DNA of 36,394 nt from an uncultured Marvinbryantia sp. (GTDB lineage Bacteria > Bacillota > Clostridia > Lachnospirales > Lachnospiraceae). The notes below the pieces were generated by a model that saw nothing but the letters and a program-made list of their open reading frames with translations, ran no database searches and was not told the origin of the DNA. Within the stretch, counting starts at the first letter, position 1, and each line of letters begins with the position of its first letter. Shown here one piece after another: positions 8,661 to 17,761 of this stretch. A program made the position numbers and the translations under genes. Where the stretch lies: NCBI RefSeq assembly GCF_905201705.1, contig NZ_CAJKOX010000041.1, positions 1-36,394 of the forward strand, written 5' to 3'.

Positions 8661-8699
8661 GATGCCACGGATTTTTCCGTGCTGCGCACTTCCAAAATC
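8661..8699 (-). repeat. Short hairpin repeat between ilvD and ilvB (copy 2)
   Basis: The stem is CACGGA-tttt-TCCGTG (8666-8681), followed by GCTGCGCACTTCC. It matches the unit at 6924-6962 with only a few differences and has the same position relative to the upstream stop codon, supporting a small dispersed repeat family. Confidence 0.6.
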
Positions 8700-8700
8700 A

Positions 8701-10365
8701 TCATTTGATTTCCAGAATCGCTCCGCGGTTGCCGGAGGTTACCATCTTTGCGTAGCGGGCAAGATAGCCGGTCGTGATCTTCGGCTCTCTCGGCTGCCAC
8801 TTTGCCTTCCGCGCTGCCAGCTCTTCATCGGAAACTGCGATATCCAGCTTGTTTTCCGGAATGTTGATTTTGATAATGTCGCCCTCTTCCACGAGCGCGA
8901 TCGGTCCGCCGACCGCCGCCTCCGGGGAGACATGACCGATGGAAGCGCCTCTGGAGGCGCCGCTGAAGCGTCCATCCGTGATCAGAGCGACGGAGGAGCC
9001 AAGTCCCATGCCCGCGATCGCAGAGGTCGGATTTAGCATCTCACGCATTCCCGGACCGCCTTTGGGTCCCTCATAGCGAATGACAACGACATCACCAGCC
9101 ACGATCTTACCGCCCTTGATCGCCTCGATGGCATCCTCCTCGCAGTCAAACACGCGCGCCGGTCCCTCATGCACCATCATCTCCGGTACCACTGCGGAGC
9201 GCTTTACAACGCCGGAATCCGGCGCCAGATTGCCTTTGAGCACCGCAATGCCGCCAGTCGTGCTGTACGGATTGTCGATCGGACGGATGACCTCCGGATT
9301 GCGGTTTACGCAGCCGCTGATGTTTTCCTTCACGGTCTTTCCGGTTGCCGTGATCAGATCGGTGTAGAGCAGGCCTTTTTTGTCCAGCTCATTCATCACC
9401 GCATATACGCCGCCTGCCTCATTAAGATCCTCCATGTAGGTCGGACCTGCCGGCGCCAGGTGACAAAGGTTCGGGGTGTGTGCGCTGATCTCGTTTGCGA
9501 TATCCACGTTCAGCTCCACGCCCGCCTCGTGCGCGATCGCCGGAAGGTGCAGCATACTGTTTGTAGAACATCCGAGCGCCATGTCGACCGTCAGGGCGTT
9601 GCGGAACGCTTTCTCGGTCATGATGTCGCGCGGACGGATATTTTTCTCAAGAAGTTCCATCACCTTCATGCCGGCAAGCTTTGCCAGCTTGATGCGCTCG
9701 GAGTATACCGCCGGGATCGTGCCGTTGCCCGGAAGTCCCATGCCGAGCGCCTCCGTCAGGCAGTTCATGCTGTTTGCCGTATACATGCCGGAGCAGGAGC
9801 CGCAGGTCGGGCAGGTCTTGCATTCAAATTCGTAGACGTCCTCTTCTGTCATCGTGCCCGCCGCATAGGATCCGACCGCCTCAAACATACTGGAAAGGCT
9901 TCTCTTTTGACCCTTCACATGACCGGCGAGCATCGGACCGCCGCTCACGAAAATAGTCGGGATATTTAAGCGCGCCGCCGCCATCAGAAGCCCCGGCACG
10001 TTCTTGTCACAGTTTGGAATGCATACAAGTGCGTCAAACTGATGCGCGATCGCCATGCACTCGGTAGAATCCGCGATCAGGTCGCGCGTTACCAGCGAAT
10101 ATTTCATGCCGACATGCCCCATTGCAATGCCGTCACAGACTGCAATCGCCGGAAACTCGCGCGGCACACCGCCTGCGAGCGCAACGCCCATCTTGACTGC
10201 CTCGGTGATCTTGTCGAGGTTCATATGCCCCGGCACGATCTCGTTATAGGAATTTACAATGCCGACAAGCGGCCGTCTCATCTCTTCATCCGTCATTCCC
10301 AGCGCGTTAAACAGGGATCGGTGGGGCGCCTGCTGCATCCCCTTCTTTACTGCATCACTTTTCAT
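8701..10365 (-). CDS. ilvD: Dihydroxy-acid dehydratase
   Basis: The enzyme dehydrates 2,3-dihydroxy-3-methylbutanoate and its ethyl homologue to the 2-oxo acids that precede valine and isoleucine. The 554-residue protein has the Fe-S cluster cysteines of the IlvD/Edd family in CIPNCDKN and in the CKTCPTCGSCSGMY segment. It also has the family-typical GRFSGASRG near the C-terminus. The ATG at 10365 follows TGAGGAGGAAG. It starts 12 bp after leuB, indicating one transcript. Confidence 0.96.
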   Translation of the reverse strand: MKSDAVKKGMQQAPHRSLFNALGMTDEEMRRPLVGIVNSYNEIVPGHMNLDKITEAVKMGVALAGGVPREFPAIAVCDGIAMGHVGMKYSLVTRDLIADSTECMAIAHQFDALVCIPNCDKNVPGLLMAAARLNIPTIFVSGGPMLAGHVKGQKRSLSSMFEAVGSYAAGTMTEEDVYEFECKTCPTCGSCSGMYTANSMNCLTEALGMGLPGNGTIPAVYSERIKLAKLAGMKVMELLEKNIRPRDIMTEKAFRNALTVDMALGCSTNSMLHLPAIAHEAGVELNVDIANEISAHTPNLCHLAPAGPTYMEDLNEAGGVYAVMNELDKKGLLYTDLITATGKTVKENISGCVNRNPEVIRPIDNPYSTTGGIAVLKGNLAPDSGVVKRSAVVPEMMVHEGPARVFDCEEDAIEAIKGGKIVAGDVVVIRYEGPKGGPGMREMLNPTSAIAGMGLGSSVALITDGRFSGASRGASIGHVSPEAAVGGPIALVEEGDIIKINIPENKLDIAVSDEELAARKAKWQPREPKITTGYLARYAKMVTSGNRGAILEIK

Positions 10366-10377
10366 TGTTCTTCCTCC

Positions 10378-11460
10378 TCAGATCCGTTCTTTGATCAGCC
10401 GCCCCATCTCGCGGCAGCCTACCTGCGTGCACCCCTCAGACATGATATCGCCCGTGCGGTAGCCGTTCTTTAATACCTGCTTCACCGCCTGCTCGATGGC
10501 GTCCGCCGCCTCGTCCAGGTCAAGCGAGAACCGCAGCATCATCGCCGCCGACAGGATCGTTGCGATCGGGTTTGCGATATCTTTTCCGGCAATATCCGGC
10601 GCGGAGCCGTGGCTCGGCTCATACAGACCAAATTTTGTCTCGTTCAGGCTTGCGGAGGACAGCATTCCGATGGACCCCGTCACCATGCTGGCCTCGTCCG
10701 ACAGGATATCTCCGAACATATTTTCCGTGAGGATCACGTCAAACTGCGCCGGATCGCGCACGAGCTGCATCGCGCAGTTATCCACCAGCATGTGGGAAAG
10801 CTCCACATCCGGGTAATCCTTTGCGACCTCCTCCACGACTGCTCTCCAGAGACGTGAGGAATCGAGCACGTTTGCCTTATCGACGCTCGTCACTTTCTTT
10901 CTTCTCTTTCTCGCAATGTCAAATCCGCGCTTTGCAATACGGCGGATCTCATTTTCGTCGTAAGTCAGCGTATCGATCGCTTTGCGCACGCCGTTTTCTT
11001 CCACCGTTTTGCGTTCGCCAAAATACAGACCGCCGGTCAGCTCGCGCATGATCATCATGTCAAAGCCCTCCCCGATGATCTCGTCGCGGAGCGGACACGC
11101 CGCCTTCAGCTCCTCGTACAGGTACGCCGGGCGCAGGTTTGCAAACAGATTTAACGATTTGCGGATCTTCAGAAGCCCCGCCTCCGGACGCTTAGACGGT
11201 TCCAGCTTATACCACGGGGACGTCTTTGCATCTCCGCCGATGGAACCCATAAGCACCGCATCGCTCATTCTTGCCGCCTCGATCGTCTCGTCCGTGAGCG
11301 GCACCCCGTGTACGTCGATCGACGCACCGCCCATCAGCAGCTCTTTGTAATCAAGCTGAAATCCGAATTTTTTTCCCGCCGCATCCAGCACCTCGCGCGC
11401 CTGCGCGACAATTTCCGGTCCGATACCGTCGCCCGGAATCACTGCAATCTTATAATTCAT
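10378..11460 (-). CDS. leuB: 3-isopropylmalate dehydrogenase
   Basis: The enzyme performs NAD-dependent oxidative decarboxylation of 3-isopropylmalate, the third step of leucine synthesis. The start is the ATG at 11460, 8 nt after GAGGAG; an in-frame GTG at 11469 lies too close to that site. The protein then has 360 residues, normal for the family. Visible motifs are the N-terminal IAVIPGDGIGPEIV, the nucleotide-loop region GSIGGDAKTSPW, the substrate-loop DKANVLDSSRLWR and the NAD site GLYEPSHGSAPDIAG. It heads the leuB-ilvD-ilvB-serC-serA-DUF1015 array. leuA, leuC and leuD are not in the window. Confidence 0.95.
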   Translation of the reverse strand: MNYKIAVIPGDGIGPEIVAQAREVLDAAGKKFGFQLDYKELLMGGASIDVHGVPLTDETIEAARMSDAVLMGSIGGDAKTSPWYKLEPSKRPEAGLLKIRKSLNLFANLRPAYLYEELKAACPLRDEIIGEGFDMMIMRELTGGLYFGERKTVEENGVRKAIDTLTYDENEIRRIAKRGFDIARKRRKKVTSVDKANVLDSSRLWRAVVEEVAKDYPDVELSHMLVDNCAMQLVRDPAQFDVILTENMFGDILSDEASMVTGSIGMLSSASLNETKFGLYEPSHGSAPDIAGKDIANPIATILSAAMMLRFSLDLDEAADAIEQAVKQVLKNGYRTGDIMSEGCTQVGCREMGRLIKERI

Positions 11461-11491
11461 AATCCTCACTCCTCATGCCCTTTTATAACAT

Positions 11492-11577
11492 CGGATCTCT
11501 CCGTGTTTTACGCCCTGTCATTTTGCGCAAACGGGGACACAGCAGAATTTGCCATGTCCCCAGCTTATGTCTGATTC
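11492..11577 (-). repeat. Hairpins between yajC and leuB
   Basis: This spacer holds CGGA-tctc-TCCG (11492-11503), related to the ilvB and ilvD spacer hairpins. It also holds a 7-bp stem GGGGACA/TGTCCCC at about 11534-11562, and an overlapping inverted pair CAGCAGAAT/ATTCTGCTG. Mutually exclusive pairing is possible. No T-tract follows, and the spacer is too short for a T-box leader. Confidence 0.45.
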
Positions 11578-11585
11578 TGCTGCAA

Positions 11586-11900
11586 TTACTGCGCGTCTGC
11601 CTTTTCCACCTCTGCGATAGCAGATTTGCGCATCGGAATCCTGCAGTTTTTGTTGCTGCCGAATTCCACAATTACATCTTCATCCGTAATATCGATGACT
11701 ACGCCGTAAAAGCCGCTTGTCGTCACAACGCTGTCGCCGACAGCCAGCTCCGCAAGCATCGCGTTGACCCTCTTCTGTTCCTTTTTCTGCGGACGGATCG
11801 CCATAAAATACATTGCTGCGCCGATGATCACTACATAAAATACCAGGAGCAGGATGCTGCTCGTCCCGGATGCCGCTGTAGCCTCTGTTAATAAATACAT
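11586..11900 (-). CDS. yajC: YajC-like preprotein translocase accessory subunit
   Basis: This is a small single-span inner-membrane protein that associates with SecDF during protein export. The ATG at 11900 is chosen because AAGGAAGGA lies just upstream; a start at 11948 would have no such signal. The 104-residue protein has one membrane segment (about 15-37, SILLLVFYVVIIGAAMYF). It is followed by the family motif IRPQKKEQKR, then a soluble part with the typical L-x2-GDSVVTTSGFYGVV. It follows tgt by 64 bp, the same order as in the tgt-yajC-secDF cluster of many bacteria. The secDF genes are not here. Confidence 0.92.
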   Translation of the reverse strand: MYLLTEATAASGTSSILLLVFYVVIIGAAMYFMAIRPQKKEQKRVNAMLAELAVGDSVVTTSGFYGVVIDITDEDVIVEFGSNKNCRIPMRKSAIAEVEKADAQ

Positions 11901-11964
11901 AATAGTTCCTTCCTTTCCATAAATGATGATGCTCATACCATCATACACAAAATCAGGCGGTTCA

Positions 11965-13095
11965 TCAAGTCATTTTTTCAAATCCTGCCAGTTTTTCCGC
12001 TTTATATTCCAAAAAACGCCCTTCATCCAGCGCGTCGCGTATCTCTTCCATCAGATGATTGTAGAAATACAGGTTGTGCAGCACGCACAAACGCATGCCG
12101 AGCATCTCGCCGGCCTTTAACAGATGGCGGATGTACGCCCTGCTGTAGTGACGGCATGCCGGACAGCCGCATCCCTCCTCGATCGGGCGGTCGTCCAGCT
12201 TGAATTTTTCGTTGAATAGATTCAGTTTTCCGTGCGCTGTGTACACATGTCCGTGACGTCCGTTGCGGCTCGGATATACGCAGTCGAAAAAGTCGACGCC
12301 GCGCTCCACCGCCTCCAGGATATTTGCCGGCGTACCGACGCCCATCAGATAGGTAGGCTTATCCTGCGGCAGATGCGGTACCACCTCGTCAAGAATATGA
12401 TACATTTCCTCGTGCGTCTCCCCGACTGCGAGTCCGCCGATCGCATAGCCGTCCAGATCCATTTTAGATATCTCGTCTGCGTGCGCGATACGGATATCCT
12501 CGTAAACCGCGCCCTGGTTGATGCCGAAAAGAAGCTGATTTTTATTAATCGTATCTGGCAGGCTGTTCAGGCGCGCCATCTCTGCCTTGCAGCGCGCCAG
12601 CCAGCGCGTCGTGCGTTCCACCGATGCCTGCACATATTCCCTGCTCGCCTTACTGGACGGGCATTCGTCGAACGCCATGGCGATCGTGGAGGCGAGATTT
12701 GACTGAATCTGCATACTCTCCTCAGGTCCCATAAAAATTTTCCGCCCGTCAACGTGCGACTGAAAATATACGCCCTCTTCTTTGATCCTGCGAAGCCCCG
12801 CCAGCGAGAATACCTGAAAGCCGCCGGAGTCCGTCAGGATCGGCTTGTCCCACACCATGAATTTGTGCAGGCCGCCGAGCTGTCTGATGATATCGTCCCC
12901 CGGTCGCACATGGAGATGATACGTATTGGAAAGCTCCACCTGGGTACCGATCTCCTGCAGATCCATCGTGGAAACCGCTCCCTTGATCGCTGCCGCCGTG
13001 CCCACATTCATGAACACCGGCGTCTGAATTGTTCCATGAACGGTGCGAAATTCTGCGCGCTTCGCCCGCCCTTCTGTTTTCTTAATCTGATACAT
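11965..13095 (-). CDS. tgt: Queuine/preQ1 tRNA-guanine transglycosylase
   Basis: The enzyme exchanges guanine-34 in GUN anticodons for preQ1 on the way to queuosine. The ATG at 13095 is used because GAGGGAAAG precedes it, giving 376 residues. The general acid/base Asp89 is in LTDSGGFQ, and the nucleophile Asp271 is in FFDCVYPSRNGR. Zinc ligands are Cys309, Cys311, Cys314 and His340. All key residues are present. It is transcribed with yajC from a promoter that faces the activase gene. Confidence 0.96.
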   Translation of the reverse strand: MYQIKKTEGRAKRAEFRTVHGTIQTPVFMNVGTAAAIKGAVSTMDLQEIGTQVELSNTYHLHVRPGDDIIRQLGGLHKFMVWDKPILTDSGGFQVFSLAGLRRIKEEGVYFQSHVDGRKIFMGPEESMQIQSNLASTIAMAFDECPSSKASREYVQASVERTTRWLARCKAEMARLNSLPDTINKNQLLFGINQGAVYEDIRIAHADEISKMDLDGYAIGGLAVGETHEEMYHILDEVVPHLPQDKPTYLMGVGTPANILEAVERGVDFFDCVYPSRNGRHGHVYTAHGKLNLFNEKFKLDDRPIEEGCGCPACRHYSRAYIRHLLKAGEMLGMRLCVLHNLYFYNHLMEEIRDALDEGRFLEYKAEKLAGFEKMT

Positions 13096-13166
13096 TCTTT
13101 CCCTCTTTGTTTTTTCATAGAATGGATTCAGATTACCACATCCGTCCGCAAAAAACAAGAGTAACT

Positions 13167-13195
13167 ATTTTATAGAATTTTAACAGTATCTGTAA
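13167..13195 (-). promoter_or_regulatory. Promoter of tgt-yajC
   Basis: On the minus strand TTACAG (13190-13195) and TAAAAT (13167-13172) are 17 bp apart, about 70 bp upstream of the tgt ATG. It is placed back to back with the activase promoter, only 1 bp away. Confidence 0.5.
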
Positions 13196-13196
13196 C

Positions 13197-13225
13197 TTGC
13201 ACTCTCCCGAAAATTGTCGTATACT
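13197..13225 (+). promoter_or_regulatory. Promoter of the CoA-dehydratase-activase-like gene
   Basis: TTGCAC (13197-13202) and TATACT (13220-13225) are 17 bp apart, leaving an untranslated leader of about 80 nt before the ATG at 13313. The leader has an AAGGAGG at about 13291-13297. Confidence 0.65.
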
Positions 13226-13312
13226 GTAAACCGACACGAAAATACAGCAAATATAATAAATAAGAAAAACGGCATTCGCCGTATTAGAAGAAGGAGGCTT
13301 ACTCTGACGAAT

Positions 13313-16300
13313 ATGGTTCAGCAGAATTTGTCTTACAGACTTGGGATCGATATCGGTTCCACAACTGTAAAAATCGCAGTGTTAGATAAGGATGACACAC
13401 TTTTATTCGCGGATTACGAGCGTCACTACGCAAATATACAGGAAACGCTTGCCGCGCTTCTTTCGAAAGCCGAGGAAAAGCTCGGCATACTGGAGGTTTC
13501 CCCGGTGATCACCGGTTCCGGCGGACTTTCTCTTGCCAAGCACCTGGAGGTTCCGTTTGTGCAGGAGGTTATCGCCGTATCGACAGCGCTCTCGCACTAC
13601 GCGCCCCAGACCGACGTTGCCATCGAGCTTGGCGGTGAGGATGCAAAGATCATTTATTTTGACGGCGGCAGCGTGGAGCAGCGTATGAACGGTATCTGCG
13701 CGGGCGGCACCGGCTCTTTTATCGACCAGATGGCATCCCTTTTGCAGACCGACGCATCGGGACTGAACGAATACGCAAAGCATTATCAGTCGCTCTACCC
13801 CATCGCAGCCCGCTGCGGTGTTTTTGCAAAATCTGATATCCAGCCGCTGATCAATGAGGGCGCGACAAAGGAAGATCTGTCCGCATCCATTTTCCAGGCG
13901 GTTGTCAACCAGACCATCAGCGGTCTTGCCTGCGGAAAGCCGATCCGCGGTCATGTTGCGTTTCTCGGCGGCCCGCTGCACTTTCTGTCCGAACTGAAGG
14001 AGGCGTTTATCCGCACCTTAAATCTGGACGACGAGCATGCGATCACGCCGGAAAATTCACATCTGTTTGCGGCGATCGGCTCCGCTATGAACAGCGAGAT
14101 GGTCGTCTCCACGGACACGCAGGCTTTGATACATAAATTATCCGGCAACATCAAGCTGGAATTTGAGGTGGCGCGCTTAGAGCCGCTGTTTGCCTCCCAG
14201 GAGGATTACGACGCCTTTAACGAGCGACAGAACCAGTACAACGTTGTCACGGACGATCTGAGCACCTACGAGGGCTTATGCTTCCTCGGCATCGACGCAG
14301 GCTCCACCACCACAAAGGCGGCGCTCGTCAGCGAGGACGGCTCGCTTTTGTATTCATTCTACAGCAACAACAACGGCAGTCCTTTAAAGACCACCATCCA
14401 GGCAGTACAGGAAATCTACGAGCATCTTCCTGCAAACGCGCGGATCGCCTACTCCTGCTCCACCGGCTACGGCGAGGCGCTGATCAAGGCGGCGCTGCTT
14501 CTGGACGAGGGCGAGGTGGAGACGGTATCGCATTACTATGCCGCCGCTTTCTTTGACCCGGAGGTGGACTGCATCCTGGATATCGGCGGACAGGATATGA
14601 AATGCATCAAGATCAAGAATCACACGGTCGACAGCGTGCAGCTCAACGAGGCATGCTCCAGCGGCTGCGGTTCCTTTATCGAAACCTTTGCAAAATCCTT
14701 GAATTACAGCGTCAGCGACTTTGCGCACGAGGCGCTTTTCGCCCAGCATCCGATCGATCTGGGCACCCGCTGTACTGTATTTATGAATTCCAAGGTAAAG
14801 CAGGCGCAGAAGGAGGGCGCATCCGTCGCCGATATCTCCGCCGGACTTGCTTACTCGGTCATCAAGAACGCATTATATAAGGTAATTAAGGTTTCCGACG
14901 CCTCCGAGCTCGGGAAGCACATTGTCGTGCAGGGCGGCACCTTCTACAATGACGCGGTGCTGCGCAGCTTCGAGCGCATCGCAAACTGCGAAGCGATCCG
15001 TCCCGATATCGCCGGCATCATGGGCGCTTTCGGCGCCGCTCTGATCGCGCGCGAGCGCTTCGAATCCGGCAAACAGACGACCATGCTTCCGATCGAGAAG
15101 ATCAACAGCCTGCAGTTTACCACGCACATGGCAAAATGTAAGGGCTGCACCAACCAGTGCCGTCTGACCATCAACCGCTTTACCGGCGGACGCCAGTTCG
15201 TCAGCGGAAACCGCTGCGAGCGTGGTCTTGGAAAAGAAAAGAAAAACAGCGATATCCCGAACCTGTTTGAGTATAAAAACAAGCTGCTGTTCTCCCGCGA
15301 GGTGCTGGAGAGCGACCAGGCTGTGCGCGGAAAGGTCGGACTGCCGCGCGTGCTGAACATGTACGAAAATTACCCGTTCTGGCACCGGTTCTTCACCGAC
15401 TTAAAATACGAGGTCGTGCTCTCTCCGGCAAGCACCCGGAAAATTTACGAGCTGGGCATTGAGTCCATTCCGAGCGAATCGGAATGCTATCCGGCAAAGC
15501 TGGCGCACGGCCATATCGAGTGGCTGCTCCATCACGGGGTAAACTTTATCTTCTACCCCTGCATTCCTTATGAGCGCTGTGAATTTCCGGACGCCGTCAA
15601 CCACTACAACTGCCCGATCGTTACCTCTTATGCGGAGAACATCAAAAACAATGTGGAGGCGCTGCGTGACCCGAAGATTGATTTCCGCAACCCGTTTATG
15701 GCGCTCACCAGCCTGGAGACTGTCACCGGACAGCTCATCAAGGCATTTCCGGAGATTCCGGCGTCAGAGGTGAAGGCGGCTGCCGCCAATGCCTGGAAGG
15801 CGCAGGAGGAAACGCGCCAGGCAATGTACAGAAAAGGCGAGGAGACCATCGAATGGCTGAAGAAAAACAATAAGCACGGCATCGTGCTGGCGGGCAGACC
15901 GTATCATATTGATAATGAGATTAACCACGGGATTCCGGAGCTGATTACCTCTTACGGCATCGCCGTACTGACTGAGGATTCCGTGTCGCATCTGAACCAG
16001 CCGGAGCGTCCGCTGCTTGTCAGCGACCAGTGGATGTATCACAGCCGTCTCTACGCGGCGGCAAATTACGTAAAAACGACGGATTTTCTGGACCTTATCC
16101 AGTTAAATTCCTTTGGCTGCGGTCTGGACGCGGTTACTACCGACGAGGTGAATGATATTCTGACCGGCTCCGGCAAGATTTATACCTGTCTGAAAATCGA
16201 TGAGGTAAACAATCTGGGAGCGGCGCGTATCCGTATCCGCTCGCTGATTGCCGCGCTGCGCTCCAAGGAAAAGCAGCATGAGCAGCGCACCATCGTTCCC

Positions 16301-17584
16301 GCCAATATGAACCGCGTGCTGTTTACCGAGGAAATGCGCAAGGATTACACGATCCTCTGTCCGCAGATGTCGCCGATTCATTTCCGCATACTGGAGCCTG
16401 CGCTGCGAAGCTGCGGCTATCACATCGAGCTGCTGCAAAACGACGGAAAGCACGCCGTGGACGTCGGACTGAAATATGTAAATAATGACGCCTGCTACCC
16501 CTCTCTGATGGTTGTCGGACAGATTATGGATGCCGTGCTCTCCGGAAAGTATGATACATCAAAGACGGCTGTTATTATCACACAGACGGGCGGCGGCTGC
16601 CGCGCCAGCAACTATATCGGCTTTATCCGCCGCGCGCTGGCAAAGGCGGGGCACCCGGAGATTCCGGTAATTTCTCTGAACGTTTCCGGGCTTGAGACAA
16701 ATCCGGGCTTCAAGATTACCGTTCCGATGGCGGTAAAGGGCATGTACGCCGTTGTTTTCGGGGATATCTTTATGCGCTGCCTCTACCGTATGCGCCCCTA
16801 CGAGGTCATTCCCGGCTCGGCGAATGAAATGCATCTGAAGTGGGAGGCGGAATGCATTAAGTTTCTGACGCAGAAGCATCCGTCCCATCACGGCTTTGCA
16901 AAGCTCTGCCGCGAGATTATCACAGATTTTGATAATCTGCCCATCCGCGGTATTCCAAAGCCCCGCGTGGGCGTTGTCGGCGAGATTCTGGTAAAATTTA
17001 TGCCGGCGGCAAATAATTATCTGGTAGATCTCCTGGAATCGGAGGGCGCCGAAGCGGTGGTACCGGATTTGCTTGATTTCCTGTTTTACTGCTTCTATAA
17101 CTCGAACTTTAAGGCACAGGAGCTCGGTATGAAGAAGAGAACGGCGGCAATTTCCAACGCCGGAATCAAGCTTCTGGAATTTATCCGGAATACCTCCGTG
17201 AAGGAATTTCAGAAGAGCCGTCATTTCGATGCCCCGACAAAGATTTCACAGCTTGCGGAATACGCAAAGCCGATCGTATCGCTCGGCAATCAGACCGGCG
17301 AGGGCTGGTTCCTCACCGGTGAGATGATGGAGCTGATACATAGCGGCGTGAATAATATCGTCTGCACGCAGCCCTTTGGCTGTCTGCCGAACCATGTGGT
17401 CGGCAAGGGCGTTATCAAGGAAATCCGCAGGCAGCATCCGCTCGCGAATATCGTGGCGATCGACTACGATCCGGGCGCCAGCGAGGTAAACCAGCTTAAC
17501 CGTATTAAGCTGATGCTCAGCACCGCCCAGAAAAATCTGCGCGCACAGCGGCAGGAAGAAGCGGCGGCTGCGAAGGATGCATAA
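13313..17584 (+). CDS. Two-domain 2-hydroxyacyl-CoA dehydratase activase-like protein with DUF2229 and dehydratase-like regions
   Basis: This very large cytosolic protein has 1423 residues from the ATG at 13313. The ribosome binding site AAGGAGG is 15 nt away, which is long, so an unusual upstream start cannot be excluded. Two BadF/BcrA-type ASKHA ATPase domains come first, with GIDIGSTTVK at 11-20 and GIDAGSTTTK at 326-335. Each has a cysteine-bearing activase signature: CAGGTGSF at 129 with a second Cys at 168, and CSSGCGSF near 448 followed by a TRCTVF segment. Those cysteines hold the bridging [4Fe-4S] cluster in HgdC. Next comes a cysteine motif C-x2-C-x3-C (609, 612, 616) and a DUF2229 region. 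The C-terminal part resembles the HgdB/FldB dehydratase subunit family. Such fusions are widespread in Clostridia, but their substrate is unknown. It is monocistronic. Confidence 0.88.
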   Translation: MVQQNLSYRLGIDIGSTTVKIAVLDKDDTLLFADYERHYANIQETLAALLSKAEEKLGILEVSPVITGSGGLSLAKHLEVPFVQEVIAVSTALSHYAPQTDVAIELGGEDAKIIYFDGGSVEQRMNGICAGGTGSFIDQMASLLQTDASGLNEYAKHYQSLYPIAARCGVFAKSDIQPLINEGATKEDLSASIFQAVVNQTISGLACGKPIRGHVAFLGGPLHFLSELKEAFIRTLNLDDEHAITPENSHLFAAIGSAMNSEMVVSTDTQALIHKLSGNIKLEFEVARLEPLFASQEDYDAFNERQNQYNVVTDDLSTYEGLCFLGIDAGSTTTKAALVSEDGSLLYSFYSNNNGSPLKTTIQAVQEIYEHLPANARIAYSCSTGYGEALIKAALLLDEGEVETVSHYYAAAFFDPEVDCILDIGGQDMKCIKIKNHTVDSVQLNEACSSGCGSFIETFAKSLNYSVSDFAHEALFAQHPIDLGTRCTVFMNSKVKQAQKEGASVADISAGLAYSVIKNALYKVIKVSDASELGKHIVVQGGTFYNDAVLRSFERIANCEAIRPDIAGIMGAFGAALIARERFESGKQTTMLPIEKINSLQFTTHMAKCKGCTNQCRLTINRFTGGRQFVSGNRCERGLGKEKKNSDIPNLFEYKNKLLFSREVLESDQAVRGKVGLPRVLNMYENYPFWHRFFTDLKYEVVLSPASTRKIYELGIESIPSESECYPAKLAHGHIEWLLHHGVNFIFYPCIPYERCEFPDAVNHYNCPIVTSYAENIKNNVEALRDPKIDFRNPFMALTSLETVTGQLIKAFPEIPASEVKAAAANAWKAQEETRQAMYRKGEETIEWLKKNNKHGIVLAGRPYHIDNEINHGIPELITSYGIAVLTEDSVSHLNQPERPLLVSDQWMYHSRLYAAANYVKTTDFLDLIQLNSFGCGLDAVTTDEVNDILTGSGKIYTCLKIDEVNNLGAARIRIRSLIAALRSKEKQHEQRTIVPANMNRVLFTEEMRKDYTILCPQMSPIHFRILEPALRSCGYHIELLQNDGKHAVDVGLKYVNNDACYPSLMVVGQIMDAVLSGKYDTSKTAVIITQTGGGCRASNYIGFIRRALAKAGHPEIPVISLNVSGLETNPGFKITVPMAVKGMYAVVFGDIFMRCLYRMRPYEVIPGSANEMHLKWEAECIKFLTQKHPSHHGFAKLCREIITDFDNLPIRGIPKPRVGVVGEILVKFMPAANNYLVDLLESEGAEAVVPDLLDFLFYCFYNSNFKAQELGMKKRTAAISNAGIKLLEFIRNTSVKEFQKSRHFDAPTKISQLAEYAKPIVSLGNQTGEGWFLTGEMMELIHSGVNNIVCTQPFGCLPNHVVGKGVIKEIRRQHPLANIVAIDYDPGASEVNQLNRIKLMLSTAQKNLRAQRQEEAAAAKDA

Positions 17585-17599
17585 ATAATAGTCGTTTCG

Positions 17600-17636
17600 A
17601 AAAAAGCGATAGAGGATTTTCCTTTATCGCTTTTTT
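17600..17636 (+). terminator. Terminator of the activase gene
   Basis: AAAAAAGCGATA pairs with TATCGCTTTTTT around a short GGATTTTCC-containing loop, ending in a run of T. It begins 16 bp after the stop codon. The A-rich left arm means it could also work on the other strand. Confidence 0.88.
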
Positions 17637-17711
17637 CATATTAATCAAGCGTCGGTGTATCGAAAAACATATTGTATTTAGAAAGTTTTTTCGGATTTTC
17701 AATAAAAACTA

Positions 17712-17740
17712 TTGATTATCTGGCTGTTTTTGGATATATT
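17712..17740 (+). promoter_or_regulatory. Promoter of the DUF4143 ATPase gene
   Basis: TTGATT (17712-17717) and TATATT (17735-17740) are 17 bp apart. AAAGGAGG lies just downstream, before the ATG at 17762. Confidence 0.7.
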
Positions 17741-17761
17741 AATGATAAAGGAGGCGATATT

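Noticed and set aside
11470..11585. Possible T-box or leucine leader before leuB.
   Set aside because: The gap is only about 115 bp, has no T-box consensus and no leucine-rich leader ORF.
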